From: Dyella_A ginsengisoli
GTDB lineage: Bacteria > Pseudomonadota > Gammaproteobacteria > Xanthomonadales > Rhodanobacteraceae
Assembly (NCBI RefSeq): GCF_044904665.1
Contig: NZ_JADIKM010000001.1
Coordinates: 310,001-374,000 of the forward strand
Reading direction: 5' to 3'
Length of the DNA stretch: 64,000 nt
Below the pieces are notes generated by a model. That model saw only the letters and a list, made by a program, of their open reading frames with translations, did no database searches and was not told the DNA's origin. Shown piece after piece: positions 1 to 7,390 of the stretch; positions within the stretch are counted from its first letter, which is position 1, and each line of letters starts with the position of its first letter. The position numbers and the translations under genes were made by a program.

Positions 1-330
1 AAGACTGATGGAAGCGAACAGCCAGCCGCCGCCGCGCGACCAGCGGATGGCGCCGTCGCGACCGGCCACCACCTCGCCCTCGACCTCCCAGCACTCGAGC
101 GGCGCCGGCGCATCGAACGGTTCCAGCGCCAGGGTGAGCCAGCGCGGATCGTCCCGATCGGCTTGCCCCGCGCCGAATCCGATCACCGCCAGCATGCCCG
201 GTTCGGCCAGCGCGGCGGTGGCCTCCATGGTGCGATACGACACCCGCGGCGCGCGGCAATCCACGGCTTGCGCCACCGCCTTTTCACATCCCTGAACCAT
301 GCGATCTACCGAGAACGACAAGGGCCCCAT
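1..330 (-). CDS. xanB2: Chorismatase, XanB2-like hydroxybenzoate synthase (C-terminus outside window)
   Basis: Only the first 110 codons are in the window; the gene continues past the left edge. The product resembles the N-terminal part of chorismatases (FkbO/Hyg5/XanB2), which hydrolyse chorismate. In Xanthomonas, XanB2 makes 3-hydroxybenzoate for xanthomonadin and 4-hydroxybenzoate for ubiquinone. The visible residues include LAVIGFGAG near 46-54 and a GGGWLFAS stretch near 99-106 that fits the RidA-like fold. I chose the ATG at 330 over the in-frame ATG at 300 because GGAG lies about eight bases upstream of it. It is divergent from the acyl carrier protein gene, as expected for a pigment locus. 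The assignment rests largely on context because the catalytic C-terminal half is not visible. Confidence 0.6.
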   Translation of the reverse strand, partial: MGPLSFSVDRMVQGCEKAVAQAVDCRAPRVSYRTMEATAALAEPGMLAVIGFGAGQADRDDPRWLTLALEPFDAPAPLECWEVEGEVVAGRDGAIRWSRGGGWLFASISL

Positions 331-391
331 GGTACACTCCACGCCCACTGCCACCGGGGGGAGGCAATGATTTTGGGGTACGGAAACGAGC

Positions 392-661
392 ATGGCAGAG
401 CAGACCGCCGCAGAACACGAACTGGCCACCCTGGTCATCGAAAGCCTCAATCTGGAGGCCGTCACCCCCGAGCAGATCGATCCGGACGCGCCGCTGTTTG
501 GCGGCGAACTGGGGCTCGATTCGATCGATGCGCTGGAGATCTCGCTGGCGGTGTCCAAGCGCTACGGTTTTCAGCTGCGCTCGGACAATCCGGACAACCG
601 CCGCATCTTTTCGAGCCTGCGCACGCTGTCCGAACACATCGAGCAGCATCGCGCGGGCTGA
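392..661 (+). CDS. Acyl carrier protein of the aryl-polyene pathway
   Basis: Small acidic protein of 89 residues with the phosphopantetheine attachment motif GLDSIDALE; the modified serine is Ser44. It should carry the aromatic starter and the growing polyene chain as thioesters in the cytoplasm. It is the first gene of the plus-strand pigment operon and lies 61 bases from the divergent chorismatase start, so both promoters must share that short gap. Aryl-polyene clusters often have two carrier proteins; only this one is visible here. The 82 bases that follow, before the membrane protein gene, hold no gene I can support. Confidence 0.9.
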   Translation: MAEQTAAEHELATLVIESLNLEAVTPEQIDPDAPLFGGELGLDSIDALEISLAVSKRYGFQLRSDNPDNRRIFSSLRTLSEHIEQHRAG

Positions 662-743
662 GTCCCGCACCGGCCGCCACGGCATCGCGCACGCGTGATG
701 TCGCTCCGTCCGGCACGGCCCGTCGCCGCGATCGACTGCGTCC

Positions 744-1433
744 ATGAGTGAACGTGCGATGCCTGCCCACGAGCTTCCGCTGCGCCGCGCCACGCTGGCG
801 CTGCTGCCGCTGTATCCGGTGCTGGCGATCGCCGGGGCGGTGACCCACCGCGCCGCGCTCTCGCTGGCGGCCCTGCTGCTGCTGCTCACGCTTTGGATGC
901 TGCCGCGCCTGGTCGCCGGCACGCCGCGCGCGTGGGTGGGCTGGGGCGCGGCCGTGCTTGTTGCCGTGGGCCTGGCATCGATCGGACTCACCGATCGCCT
1001 GCTCGATGCCGTCCCCCTGCTCATCCTCGCCGGACTGGCGCTGTGGTTCGGCAGCTCGCTGCGCGCGGGCCGCGAGCCGCGCGTGGCGCGTTTTATCCGC
1101 GTGCTGGAAGGCGAGGCGCAGCTGGCCCAGCCCGGCGTCGCCCGCTATGCGCGCGGCGTCACCGTGTTCTGGACCGCCCTGCTCGCGCTGCAGGCGCTGA
1201 TCCTCGCCGCGCTGTTGCTGCGCGGCCTGTTCGATGCCGGTGACTTGCCGCGCTGGGCGCTGGCTTACCAGCACGTGGGCGGCTATCTGCTGATCCCGCT
1301 GGCCTTCGCCCTGGAATACGCATTCCGCCGCTGGCACCTGCGTCACGTCCAACACCCCGGGCTGCACGCCCAGGCGCTGCAGATGATGCAGCGCTGGCCG
1401 CAGCTGCTGCACGGCACGGACCGTCACCGATGA
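744..1433 (+). CDS. COG4648-type inner-membrane protein of aryl-polyene clusters
   Basis: A 229-residue, strongly hydrophobic protein with about six predicted membrane segments and a basic C-terminal tail (FRRWHLRH). Proteins of this kind (COG4648) sit between the carrier protein and the small dehydratase in aryl-polyene clusters, which is exactly its position here. Its biochemical role is not established; a part in organising the synthase at the membrane is inference. Its stop overlaps the start of the next gene by four bases (ATGA), indicating translational coupling. Confidence 0.75.
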   Translation: MSERAMPAHELPLRRATLALLPLYPVLAIAGAVTHRAALSLAALLLLLTLWMLPRLVAGTPRAWVGWGAAVLVAVGLASIGLTDRLLDAVPLLILAGLALWFGSSLRAGREPRVARFIRVLEGEAQLAQPGVARYARGVTVFWTALLALQALILAALLLRGLFDAGDLPRWALAYQHVGGYLLIPLAFALEYAFRRWHLRHVQHPGLHAQALQMMQRWPQLLHGTDRHR

Positions 1434-1732
1434 CTGCCGATGCTTACCAGACGACCTTTGCCGTTCCGCCGACGCATCCCGCGTTGCCGGGACATTTCCC
1501 CGGGCACCCGCTGGTACCCGGCGTGGTGATGCTGGAGCAGGTGGCGATGGCGCTGCGCGCGTGGCGCGATGAGCGCCTCGCCCGTGTGGCCGAAGCCAAG
1601 TTCGTGGCGCCGCTGCTGCCGGGCGAGTCGGCCGCGCTCACCCTGAGCGAAGCGGGCGACCGCGTGCGCTTCGAGATCCGCCGCGACGGCGAGCTGCTGG
1701 CGCGCGGCGCGGTGGAAGGAGCGCGCGCATGA
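1430..1732 (+). CDS. Small hot-dog fold 3-hydroxyacyl-ACP dehydratase (ApeI-like)
   Basis: A 100-residue FabA/FabZ-like protein with HFPGHPLVPGVVMLEQ near residues 22-37, the dehydratase active-site region of the hot-dog fold. It would remove water from 3-hydroxyacyl-ACP intermediates during chain extension. It overlaps both neighbours by four bases (ATGA at each end). A second, unrelated-looking dehydratase is encoded at 5612-6058. Two dehydratases forming a heterodimer are known from the E. coli aryl-polyene system (ApeI and ApeP), so the two probably work together. Confidence 0.85.
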   Translation: MTADAYQTTFAVPPTHPALPGHFPGHPLVPGVVMLEQVAMALRAWRDERLARVAEAKFVAPLLPGESAALTLSEAGDRVRFEIRRDGELLARGAVEGARA

Positions 1733-2688
1733 CCGAGCACTGGCAGAGCCGGCCCGAGGGTGGCGGACGCTTCGCGCTGTGGCTGATCCGCTCCATCGCG
1801 CTGCTGTGCGGACGCCGCTTCGCGCGGCTGTTCCTGTATCCGATCACGGCCTACTTCTACGTGCGCCGACGGCCCGAGCGGCAGGCCTCGCGGCAGTACC
1901 TGGCCCGCGTGCTCGGCCGCGCGCCGACGCGGCGCGAGGTGTTCCGCCACCTGCACTGCTTCGCCGCGATCACCATGGATCGCGTCTACCTGCTCGCCTA
2001 CGGTGATCGCGCGTTCGAGATCGAGACGCAGGGCCTGGACCTGCTCGATGCGCAGATCGCGCTGGGCCGCGGCGTCCTGCTGCTCGGCTCGCACCACGGC
2101 AGCTTCGAGGCGCTCCGGGCGATCGGCGCGCGGCGTCCCGACGTGCCGCTGCGGGTCGTGCTGGACAAGCAGAAGACACCGGCGATGACCGAACTGCTCG
2201 AAGCGCTGGCGCCGGAGGTGGGCGCCAGCGTCATCGACGCCTCGCAGGACGGCACCTCGATCACCCTGGCGCTGGCCGAAGCCTGCCAGCAAGGCGCGCT
2301 GGTGGCGCTGCTGGCCGATCGCGGCCGTGACCACGAGACCTTGCGCCACGCGTCGTTCCTGGGCCGGCCGGCGCCGTTCCCGGTGGGGCCGTGGCTGCTG
2401 GCACACGCGCTGCAGGTGCCGGTCATGTTGTGCTTTGGCCTGTACCTGGGCGGCAAGCGTTACCGGCTGGTGTTCGAGCCGGTGGCCGAGCGCGTGGTGA
2501 TTCCGCGCAACCAGCGCGGCCCGGCGCTGGACGCGCTCATCGCCCATTACGCCGCGCGGCTCGACCATTACGCCCACCTCGCCCCCTACAACTGGTTCAA
2601 CTTCTATGACTTCTGGCAGCAAGATCTGCGCGTTCCTGCTGGCGGGGCTGGCCAGCCTGCCGACGTGGGCCAGCACGCCAGCGCCTGA
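1729..2688 (+). CDS. Lipid A biosynthesis-type (LpxL/HtrB-like) acyltransferase
   Basis: A 319-residue member of the lysophospholipid/lipid A acyltransferase family. An N-terminal hydrophobic stretch is followed by SHHGSFE, which fits the HX4(D/E) catalytic motif, and the protein has the family-typical ending NWFNFYDFW. In aryl-polyene clusters such an enzyme is thought to transfer the polyene to a lipid carrier in the inner membrane. About 26 residues beyond the usual family end are read in a frame that overlaps the next gene by 83 bases. That is unusually long within an otherwise four-base-overlap operon. Confidence 0.85.
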   Translation: MTEHWQSRPEGGGRFALWLIRSIALLCGRRFARLFLYPITAYFYVRRRPERQASRQYLARVLGRAPTRREVFRHLHCFAAITMDRVYLLAYGDRAFEIETQGLDLLDAQIALGRGVLLLGSHHGSFEALRAIGARRPDVPLRVVLDKQKTPAMTELLEALAPEVGASVIDASQDGTSITLALAEACQQGALVALLADRGRDHETLRHASFLGRPAPFPVGPWLLAHALQVPVMLCFGLYLGGKRYRLVFEPVAERVVIPRNQRGPALDALIAHYAARLDHYAHLAPYNWFNFYDFWQQDLRVPAGGAGQPADVGQHASA

Positions 2689-3253
2689 CGCGCAGGCGCT
2701 GATCGCCTCGCTGGGGCGGCCCGCGCCCGCGAGTACCGCGTTCGCGGAGGCGCGCTTCATGAAGCTGCTGGATCGCCCGCTGGTGGTTTCCGGCGAACTG
2801 GCCTGGCTCGGCGACAACCGGCTGCAGCGCACCATCACCGCGCCGCGGGCGGAGCGCTTCACGATCGCCGACGGTGAGGTCACGCAGGAGCGTGCCGGTC
2901 GCTCCGCGCGGCACTTCTCGCTCAAGCACGCGCCGCAGCTGCAGGGCCTGCTGGATAGCTTCACCGCGCTGCTGAGCGGCGATTCCGCGCGGCTGGCCGA
3001 GGCGTTCCAGATCGAGCGCAGCGGCAGCGACACCGCGCGCTGGACGCTCACCCTCACGCCGCGCGACGCGCGTGTCGCCAGCAAGGTGGCCAGCATCCGC
3101 ATCGACGGCCAGGCTGACGAACCGCGCTGCATGGTGATGCAGGAGTCCGACGGCGACGTGGCGATCGACCTGCTCGGCCCGCTGGCGGCGAAGATGCCCG
3201 CGGCGCCCACCCGCGACGCACTCGCGGCGCTGTGCCAGCAGCCCGCGCCTTGA
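2606..3253 (+). CDS. LolA-like periplasmic carrier protein of the pigment locus
   Basis: A 215-residue protein with a Sec signal peptide (hydrophobic segment near 8-20, cleavage near TWA-ST) and LolA-like outer-membrane lipoprotein carrier features (VSGELAWLGDNRL, then FTIADGEV). In aryl-polyene clusters the LolA-like protein is proposed to take the finished glycolipid across the periplasm. The start lies inside the acyltransferase gene. The stop TGA at 3251-3253 overlaps a TTG that could start the exporter, so the two are likely coupled. Confidence 0.85.
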   Translation: MTSGSKICAFLLAGLASLPTWASTPAPDAQALIASLGRPAPASTAFAEARFMKLLDRPLVVSGELAWLGDNRLQRTITAPRAERFTIADGEVTQERAGRSARHFSLKHAPQLQGLLDSFTALLSGDSARLAEAFQIERSGSDTARWTLTLTPRDARVASKVASIRIDGQADEPRCMVMQESDGDVAIDLLGPLAAKMPAAPTRDALAALCQQPAP

Positions 3254-3270
3254 GCGGCGCACCGCAGGGC

Positions 3271-5628
3271 ATGCGGCCCGGTGCACGGCTCGCGTTGCTG
3301 GCGGGCTGGCTGCTGGCGCTGGGCGGACTCGGCGCGCTGGTGGCGCACCGGCTGCAGATCAGCACCGACCTGCGCAGCTTCATGCCCGCGCCCACCACCC
3401 CCGACCAGCGCCTGCTGATGGAGCAGGTGGGCGATGGCCCCGGCTCGCGGCTGCTGCTGCTGGCGATCGAGGCGCGTTGCCATGCACCGGCCTCGGCCTG
3501 CGCCGCGCCGGCGCAACGGGACGCCGCGCTGGCCGCGCTCAGCCAGGGGCTGGCCGCCGCGCTCAAGCACGATGCGCGCTACCGCCAAGTGCTCAACGGC
3601 AGCTTCGATCTGGGCGCGCTCGATCCGACGCTGCTGCCGTATCGCTACCTGCTCTCGCCCACGCTGGACACGCAGCCGCTGGACGAGGCCTATCTCGCCG
3701 ACCAGCTCGACCAGCGGCTGGACGATCTGTCCTCGCCGGCCGCGGTATTGCTCAAGGATCTGCTGCCGCGCGATCCCACGCTGGAAGTGCTCAAGCTGGC
3801 GCAGCGCTGGTCGCCGCCCAAATCCCCCGAGACGCGCGAAGGCGTGTGGTTCTCGCCGCAGAACGAGGCGCTGCTGCTGGTGCAGACGCAGGCGGCGGGC
3901 TTCGACCCGGACGCGCAGCAGCAGGCCATCGACGGCATCCGCGCGGCGTTCGCGCGCCTGCCGCAGCACGAGGCGGCCACGCTCACGCTGAGCGGTCCGG
4001 GCTACTTCAGCGTGGTGGTGAATGCGCAGACCCGCGCGCAGGCGGACTGGATCGGTCGCATCTCCACCGTGGGTTTCATCGCGCTGTTGTTGCTGGCTTA
4101 CCGCAGCGTTCGCTCGCTGCTGCTTGGCGCGCTGCCGGTGGCCAGTGCCGCGCTGGCCGGCATGGCCGCGCTGGTGCTGGTGTACCCGCAGGTGCACGGC
4201 ATCACGCTGGCGTTTGGCTTCACCCTGCTGGGCGTGGCGCAGGAGTACCCGATCCGCCTGCTCAGCCATCGCCGCGCCGGCGAGGATGCGCTGGCCAGCG
4301 TGCGCCAGCTGTGGCCGCTGCTGCTCACCGCGATCGCCTCGGCGTGCATCGCCTACCTCGCCTTCTACGCCTCGGGCGTGAACGGCCTGAAGCAGCTCGC
4401 CGTGTTCACCATCACCGGCCTGCTGGTGGCCGGCTTCAGCACGCGCTACCTGCTGCCGCACCTGCTGCCGGCGCAGGTGCGCGACGTGGCCGGCATGCCG
4501 TGGCTGATCAAGGCGCGCCATTGGGTTGACCGCCTGCCGCGCCCGCGCTGGGTGCCGCTGGTGGTGGCCGTGGCCACCGTGCTGATGCTGGCTTTCGCGC
4601 CCGGGCCGTTCTGGCAGAACAACCTCGCCGCGCTCACCCCGCTGCCCACCGACCTGCTGGCGCGCGACGCGCGCCTGCGCGAGGCGCTGGGCGCGCCCGA
4701 CGTACGCTACCTGCTGCTGATCCAGGCACCCACCGAGCAGGGCGTGCTGGCCGCTTCGGAGCGGCTCGAGCCCGCGATCGACGCGCTGGTGGCGCGCCAC
4801 GCCGTGGATGCGATCGAGCTGCCGTCGAAGTACCTGCCCAGCGAAGCCACCCAGCGCGCGCGCCAGGCGCGGCTGCCCGATCGCGCCACGTTGCAGGCCG
4901 CGCTGGCCAGGGCAGCCGACGGCCTGCCGTTCCGATCGGACCTGTTTGCGCCATTCGTCGACGACGTGGAGACCGCCCGCACGGCGCCGCTGCTCACGCC
5001 GGAGCGCTATGCCCAGGGCCCGCTGGGCCAGCGGCTGGCCGCCATGCTGATGCATCGCGGCGACCACTGGCTGGGGCTGGGCACGGTGAGCGGCGTGCAC
5101 GACGTGGCGGCGATCGAGGCGATGGCGGCCGCGCAGGGCGGCGGCGTGCGCCTGCTCGACATGAAGGGCGCGGCCGAATCGCTGGTCGCCGCGTATCGCG
5201 TGCGCATACTGCAGGCGCTGGGCGTGGCCACGCTGTTGCTGGTGCTCACCATCACGCTGTCGCTGCGCAGCGTGCGGCGCGCCTGGCACGTTCTGGCGCC
5301 GATGACGCTGGCCACCTTCCTGGTGCTGGCGGTGGAGCGCATGGCCGGCATCGAGATCTCGCTGTTCCACCTCATCGCGTTGATCCTCGCCGGTGGGCTG
5401 GGCCTGCACTACGCCCTGTTCTTCGAGCGCGAGACCGGCGACCCGGCCGAGCAGCGCCGCACCCTGCACGCCACCCTGGTGTGCGTGGCGTCCGCGCTGC
5501 TGGTGTTCGGCATGCTGGCATGGGCGAGCATTCCGGTGCTGCGCGCGATCGGGCTCACGGTGAGCCTGGGCGTGGCCTTCCACTTCTGCCTCTCGATCCT
5601 GATGGCGCCGCATGCTCGACAGGACTGA
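3271..5628 (+). CDS. MMPL/RND-family exporter of the aryl polyene
   Basis: About 785 residues with two MMPL blocks, each a large periplasmic loop followed by a run of membrane helices (helix runs near 265-410 and 630-785). The plan fits a twelve-helix RND-type lipid exporter. It probably moves the pigment lipid out of the inner membrane and hands it to the LolA-like protein encoded just upstream. The start is uncertain: ATG 3271 is used here. TTG 3250, overlapping the preceding stop as TTGA, and GTG 3232 are alternatives in the same frame. The end overlaps the following dehydratase by 17 bases. Confidence 0.87.
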   Translation: MRPGARLALLAGWLLALGGLGALVAHRLQISTDLRSFMPAPTTPDQRLLMEQVGDGPGSRLLLLAIEARCHAPASACAAPAQRDAALAALSQGLAAALKHDARYRQVLNGSFDLGALDPTLLPYRYLLSPTLDTQPLDEAYLADQLDQRLDDLSSPAAVLLKDLLPRDPTLEVLKLAQRWSPPKSPETREGVWFSPQNEALLLVQTQAAGFDPDAQQQAIDGIRAAFARLPQHEAATLTLSGPGYFSVVVNAQTRAQADWIGRISTVGFIALLLLAYRSVRSLLLGALPVASAALAGMAALVLVYPQVHGITLAFGFTLLGVAQEYPIRLLSHRRAGEDALASVRQLWPLLLTAIASACIAYLAFYASGVNGLKQLAVFTITGLLVAGFSTRYLLPHLLPAQVRDVAGMPWLIKARHWVDRLPRPRWVPLVVAVATVLMLAFAPGPFWQNNLAALTPLPTDLLARDARLREALGAPDVRYLLLIQAPTEQGVLAASERLEPAIDALVARHAVDAIELPSKYLPSEATQRARQARLPDRATLQAALARAADGLPFRSDLFAPFVDDVETARTAPLLTPERYAQGPLGQRLAAMLMHRGDHWLGLGTVSGVHDVAAIEAMAAAQGGGVRLLDMKGAAESLVAAYRVRILQALGVATLLLVLTITLSLRSVRRAWHVLAPMTLATFLVLAVERMAGIEISLFHLIALILAGGLGLHYALFFERETGDPAEQRRTLHATLVCVASALLVFGMLAWASIPVLRAIGLTVSLGVAFHFCLSILMAPHARQD

Positions 5629-6058
5629 GTTCACCCCGCTGATTCCCCATGCCGGCGGCATGTGCCTGCTCGATAGCGTGCTGGCCTGGGATGCCACCAC
5701 CATCCACGCAGTGAGCGAAAGCCACGCCCGTGTCGACAACCCACTGCGTGGCCCCGAAGGCCTTCATGCGGTGCACCTGGCCGAATACGGTGCGCAGGCG
5801 ATGGCCGTGCACGGCGCCCTGCGCGATCGCGCGCAGGGCGCCACGGCCGTGAAGCCGGGCCGCCTGGTCAGCCTGCGCGACGTGCAGTTGGCGGTCGAAC
5901 ACGTGGACGCCAGTGGTGGCCGTCTGGACGTCCATGCCGAATGTCTGTTCGCCGACGATGCCGGTGCGCAGTACGCGTTCCGCGTCGAACAAGGCGGGCG
6001 CGTGCTGGCCAGCGGCCGCGCCGCCGTGATCCATCCCCGGGAGCCAAGCCATGACTGA
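5612..6058 (+). CDS. ApeP-like 3-hydroxyacyl-ACP dehydratase
   Basis: A 148-residue protein opening with FTPLIPHAGGMCLLDSV, the N-terminal signature of ApeP-type dehydratases of aryl-polyene clusters. It is the likely partner of the small hot-dog protein at 1430-1732. Together they would dehydrate 3-hydroxyacyl-ACP in each elongation cycle. The gene overlaps the exporter by 17 bases and the ketoreductase by eight, so it is firmly inside the operon. Confidence 0.83.
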   Translation: MLDRTEFTPLIPHAGGMCLLDSVLAWDATTIHAVSESHARVDNPLRGPEGLHAVHLAEYGAQAMAVHGALRDRAQGATAVKPGRLVSLRDVQLAVEHVDASGGRLDVHAECLFADDAGAQYAFRVEQGGRVLASGRAAVIHPREPSHD

Positions 6059-6788
6059 TGCAAAGCCCTCCCGTCGCGCCCTCGTCACCGGTGGCAGCGG
6101 CGATCTCGGTGGCGCGATCTGCCTCGCGCTGGCCGCGTCCGGCTACCACGTGATCGTGCACGCCAACCGCGGCCTCGAACGCGCCGAGGCGGTCGCTGCC
6201 GCGATTCGCGAGGCGGGCGGCTGTGCGCAGGCGGTGGCGTTCGATGTCGCCGACGCGGCGGCCACCCGCGCGGCGCTGGAGTCGCTCCTCGCCGACGGTG
6301 CAATCCACACCGTGGTCAACAACGCCGGCGTGCATGAAGACATGCCGATGGCCGGCATGACCGACGACGCCTGGCACCGCGTGATCGGCGTGTCGCTGCA
6401 CGGTTTCTTCCATGTCACCCAGCCGCTGCTGCTGCCGATGGCGCGCGCGCGTTTCGGCCGCGTGGTGTCGATCAGCTCGGTGGCGGCGGTGGTCGGCAAT
6501 CGCGGGCAGACCAACTACGCGGCGGCCAAGGCGGCGCTGCACGGCGCCAGCAAATCGCTGGCGCGCGAGATGGCCTCGCGCGGCATCACCGCCAACGTGG
6601 TGGCGCCGGGCATCATCGAAGGCAAGATGATCGGCGAGGATTTTCCGCCCGAGCGGATCCGCGAGATGGTGCCCGCGCAGCGCGCCGGCAAGCCGGAGGA
6701 AGTCGCCGCCCTGGTCGCCTTCCTGTGCTCGGACGCCGCCGGCTATATCAACGGCCAGGTGATCGGCGTCAACGGCGGCATGGGCTGA
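6051..6788 (+). CDS. FabG-type 3-oxoacyl-ACP reductase
   Basis: A 245-residue short-chain dehydrogenase with the cofactor motif TGGSGDLG (13-20), the NNAG motif and the catalytic Ser143, Tyr156, Lys160 set. It should reduce 3-oxoacyl-ACP with NADPH during polyene elongation. It overlaps the dehydratase gene by eight bases. In several aryl-polyene clusters a ketosynthase follows the reductase on the same strand. Here the ketosynthases are in a separate convergent operon. Confidence 0.9.
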   Translation: MTDAKPSRRALVTGGSGDLGGAICLALAASGYHVIVHANRGLERAEAVAAAIREAGGCAQAVAFDVADAAATRAALESLLADGAIHTVVNNAGVHEDMPMAGMTDDAWHRVIGVSLHGFFHVTQPLLLPMARARFGRVVSISSVAAVVGNRGQTNYAAAKAALHGASKSLAREMASRGITANVVAPGIIEGKMIGEDFPPERIREMVPAQRAGKPEEVAALVAFLCSDAAGYINGQVIGVNGGMG

Positions 6789-6847
6789 GTCGTCCACTGC
6801 GGCATACTCGCTGGCGGGACCAAGGGGGTCCTGTACAGGGAGTCATC

Positions 6848-7354
6848 ATGCGTTACCTCATGTTTTCCGCCGCCTTGTTCTGCGGCGCGGTGTCGATCGC
6901 CCACGCCGCCGACACGGTTACGGTGCAGCGTCCGGTGCCGTATGCCGACGGCGCGCTGGTGGCCGGAGCGGTCAAGCGCGAGTGCAAGCTCACCGAGCAG
7001 CTTCCGGACTTCGTGCGCGAGTACGCGCGCGAGAACCACACCGAGGTGTCGTTTGCACCGCAGGTCGATGCGACGACGCCGGGGCGCGTGCTGGTGATGG
7101 AAATCGTGGACGCCTCCTCCGACGGCAATGCCTTCATCGGCCACCACAAGTCCACCACCGTGCGCGGCAAGCTCTACCAGGACGGCAAGGAAATCGGTGA
7201 CTTCACCGGACGGCGCAACTCGATGGGCGGCGCGTTCGGCGGTTTCAAGGGCTCGTGCTCCGTGCTCGGACGCACCGTCAAGGCGCTCGGCAAGGACATC
7301 GCCCAGTGGCTGGTGCAACCAGCCAAGGGCAGCCAGCTCGGCGATCTGGAGTAA
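6848..7354 (+). CDS. Secreted protein of unknown function at the end of the pigment operon
   Basis: A 168-residue protein with a clear signal peptide (MRYLMFSAALFCGAVS, cleavage after AHA). The mature part contains the Cys pair Cys46 and Cys138 (KRECKL and KGSCSV) and a GGAFGGFKG turn. A ribosome binding site (AGGGAG) lies upstream of the ATG. I do not recognise the family. Position and strand make it the last gene of the plus-strand pigment operon, 59 bases after the reductase, so a role in pigment placement at the envelope is possible but unproven. Confidence 0.7.
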   Translation: MRYLMFSAALFCGAVSIAHAADTVTVQRPVPYADGALVAGAVKRECKLTEQLPDFVREYARENHTEVSFAPQVDATTPGRVLVMEIVDASSDGNAFIGHHKSTTVRGKLYQDGKEIGDFTGRRNSMGGAFGGFKGSCSVLGRTVKALGKDIAQWLVQPAKGSQLGDLE

Positions 7355-7361
7355 GGCGAAC

Positions 7362-7390
7362 GCGCGACCGGGCGCGAACCCGGTCCGCGC
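7362..7390. terminator. Hairpin between the two convergent pigment operons
   Basis: An 11-base GC-rich arm at 7362-7372 pairs with 7379-7390, with one unpaired base and a six-base loop. It lies exactly between the stops of the plus operon (7354) and the minus operon (7391). No long T-tract follows on either strand, so it may act as a bidirectional mRNA end or a weak terminator. Confidence 0.5.

Noticed and set aside
498..698. A short plus-strand open frame overlapping the carrier protein gene
   Set aside because: It is an out-of-frame, Arg/Cys-rich translation of the carrier protein gene with no start signal.
1444..5739. A very long open frame antisense to the pigment operon
   Set aside because: The predicted protein is rich in His, Gln and Arg with no domains, and it mirrors well-supported genes on the other strand. 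This is the usual by-product of high GC content.
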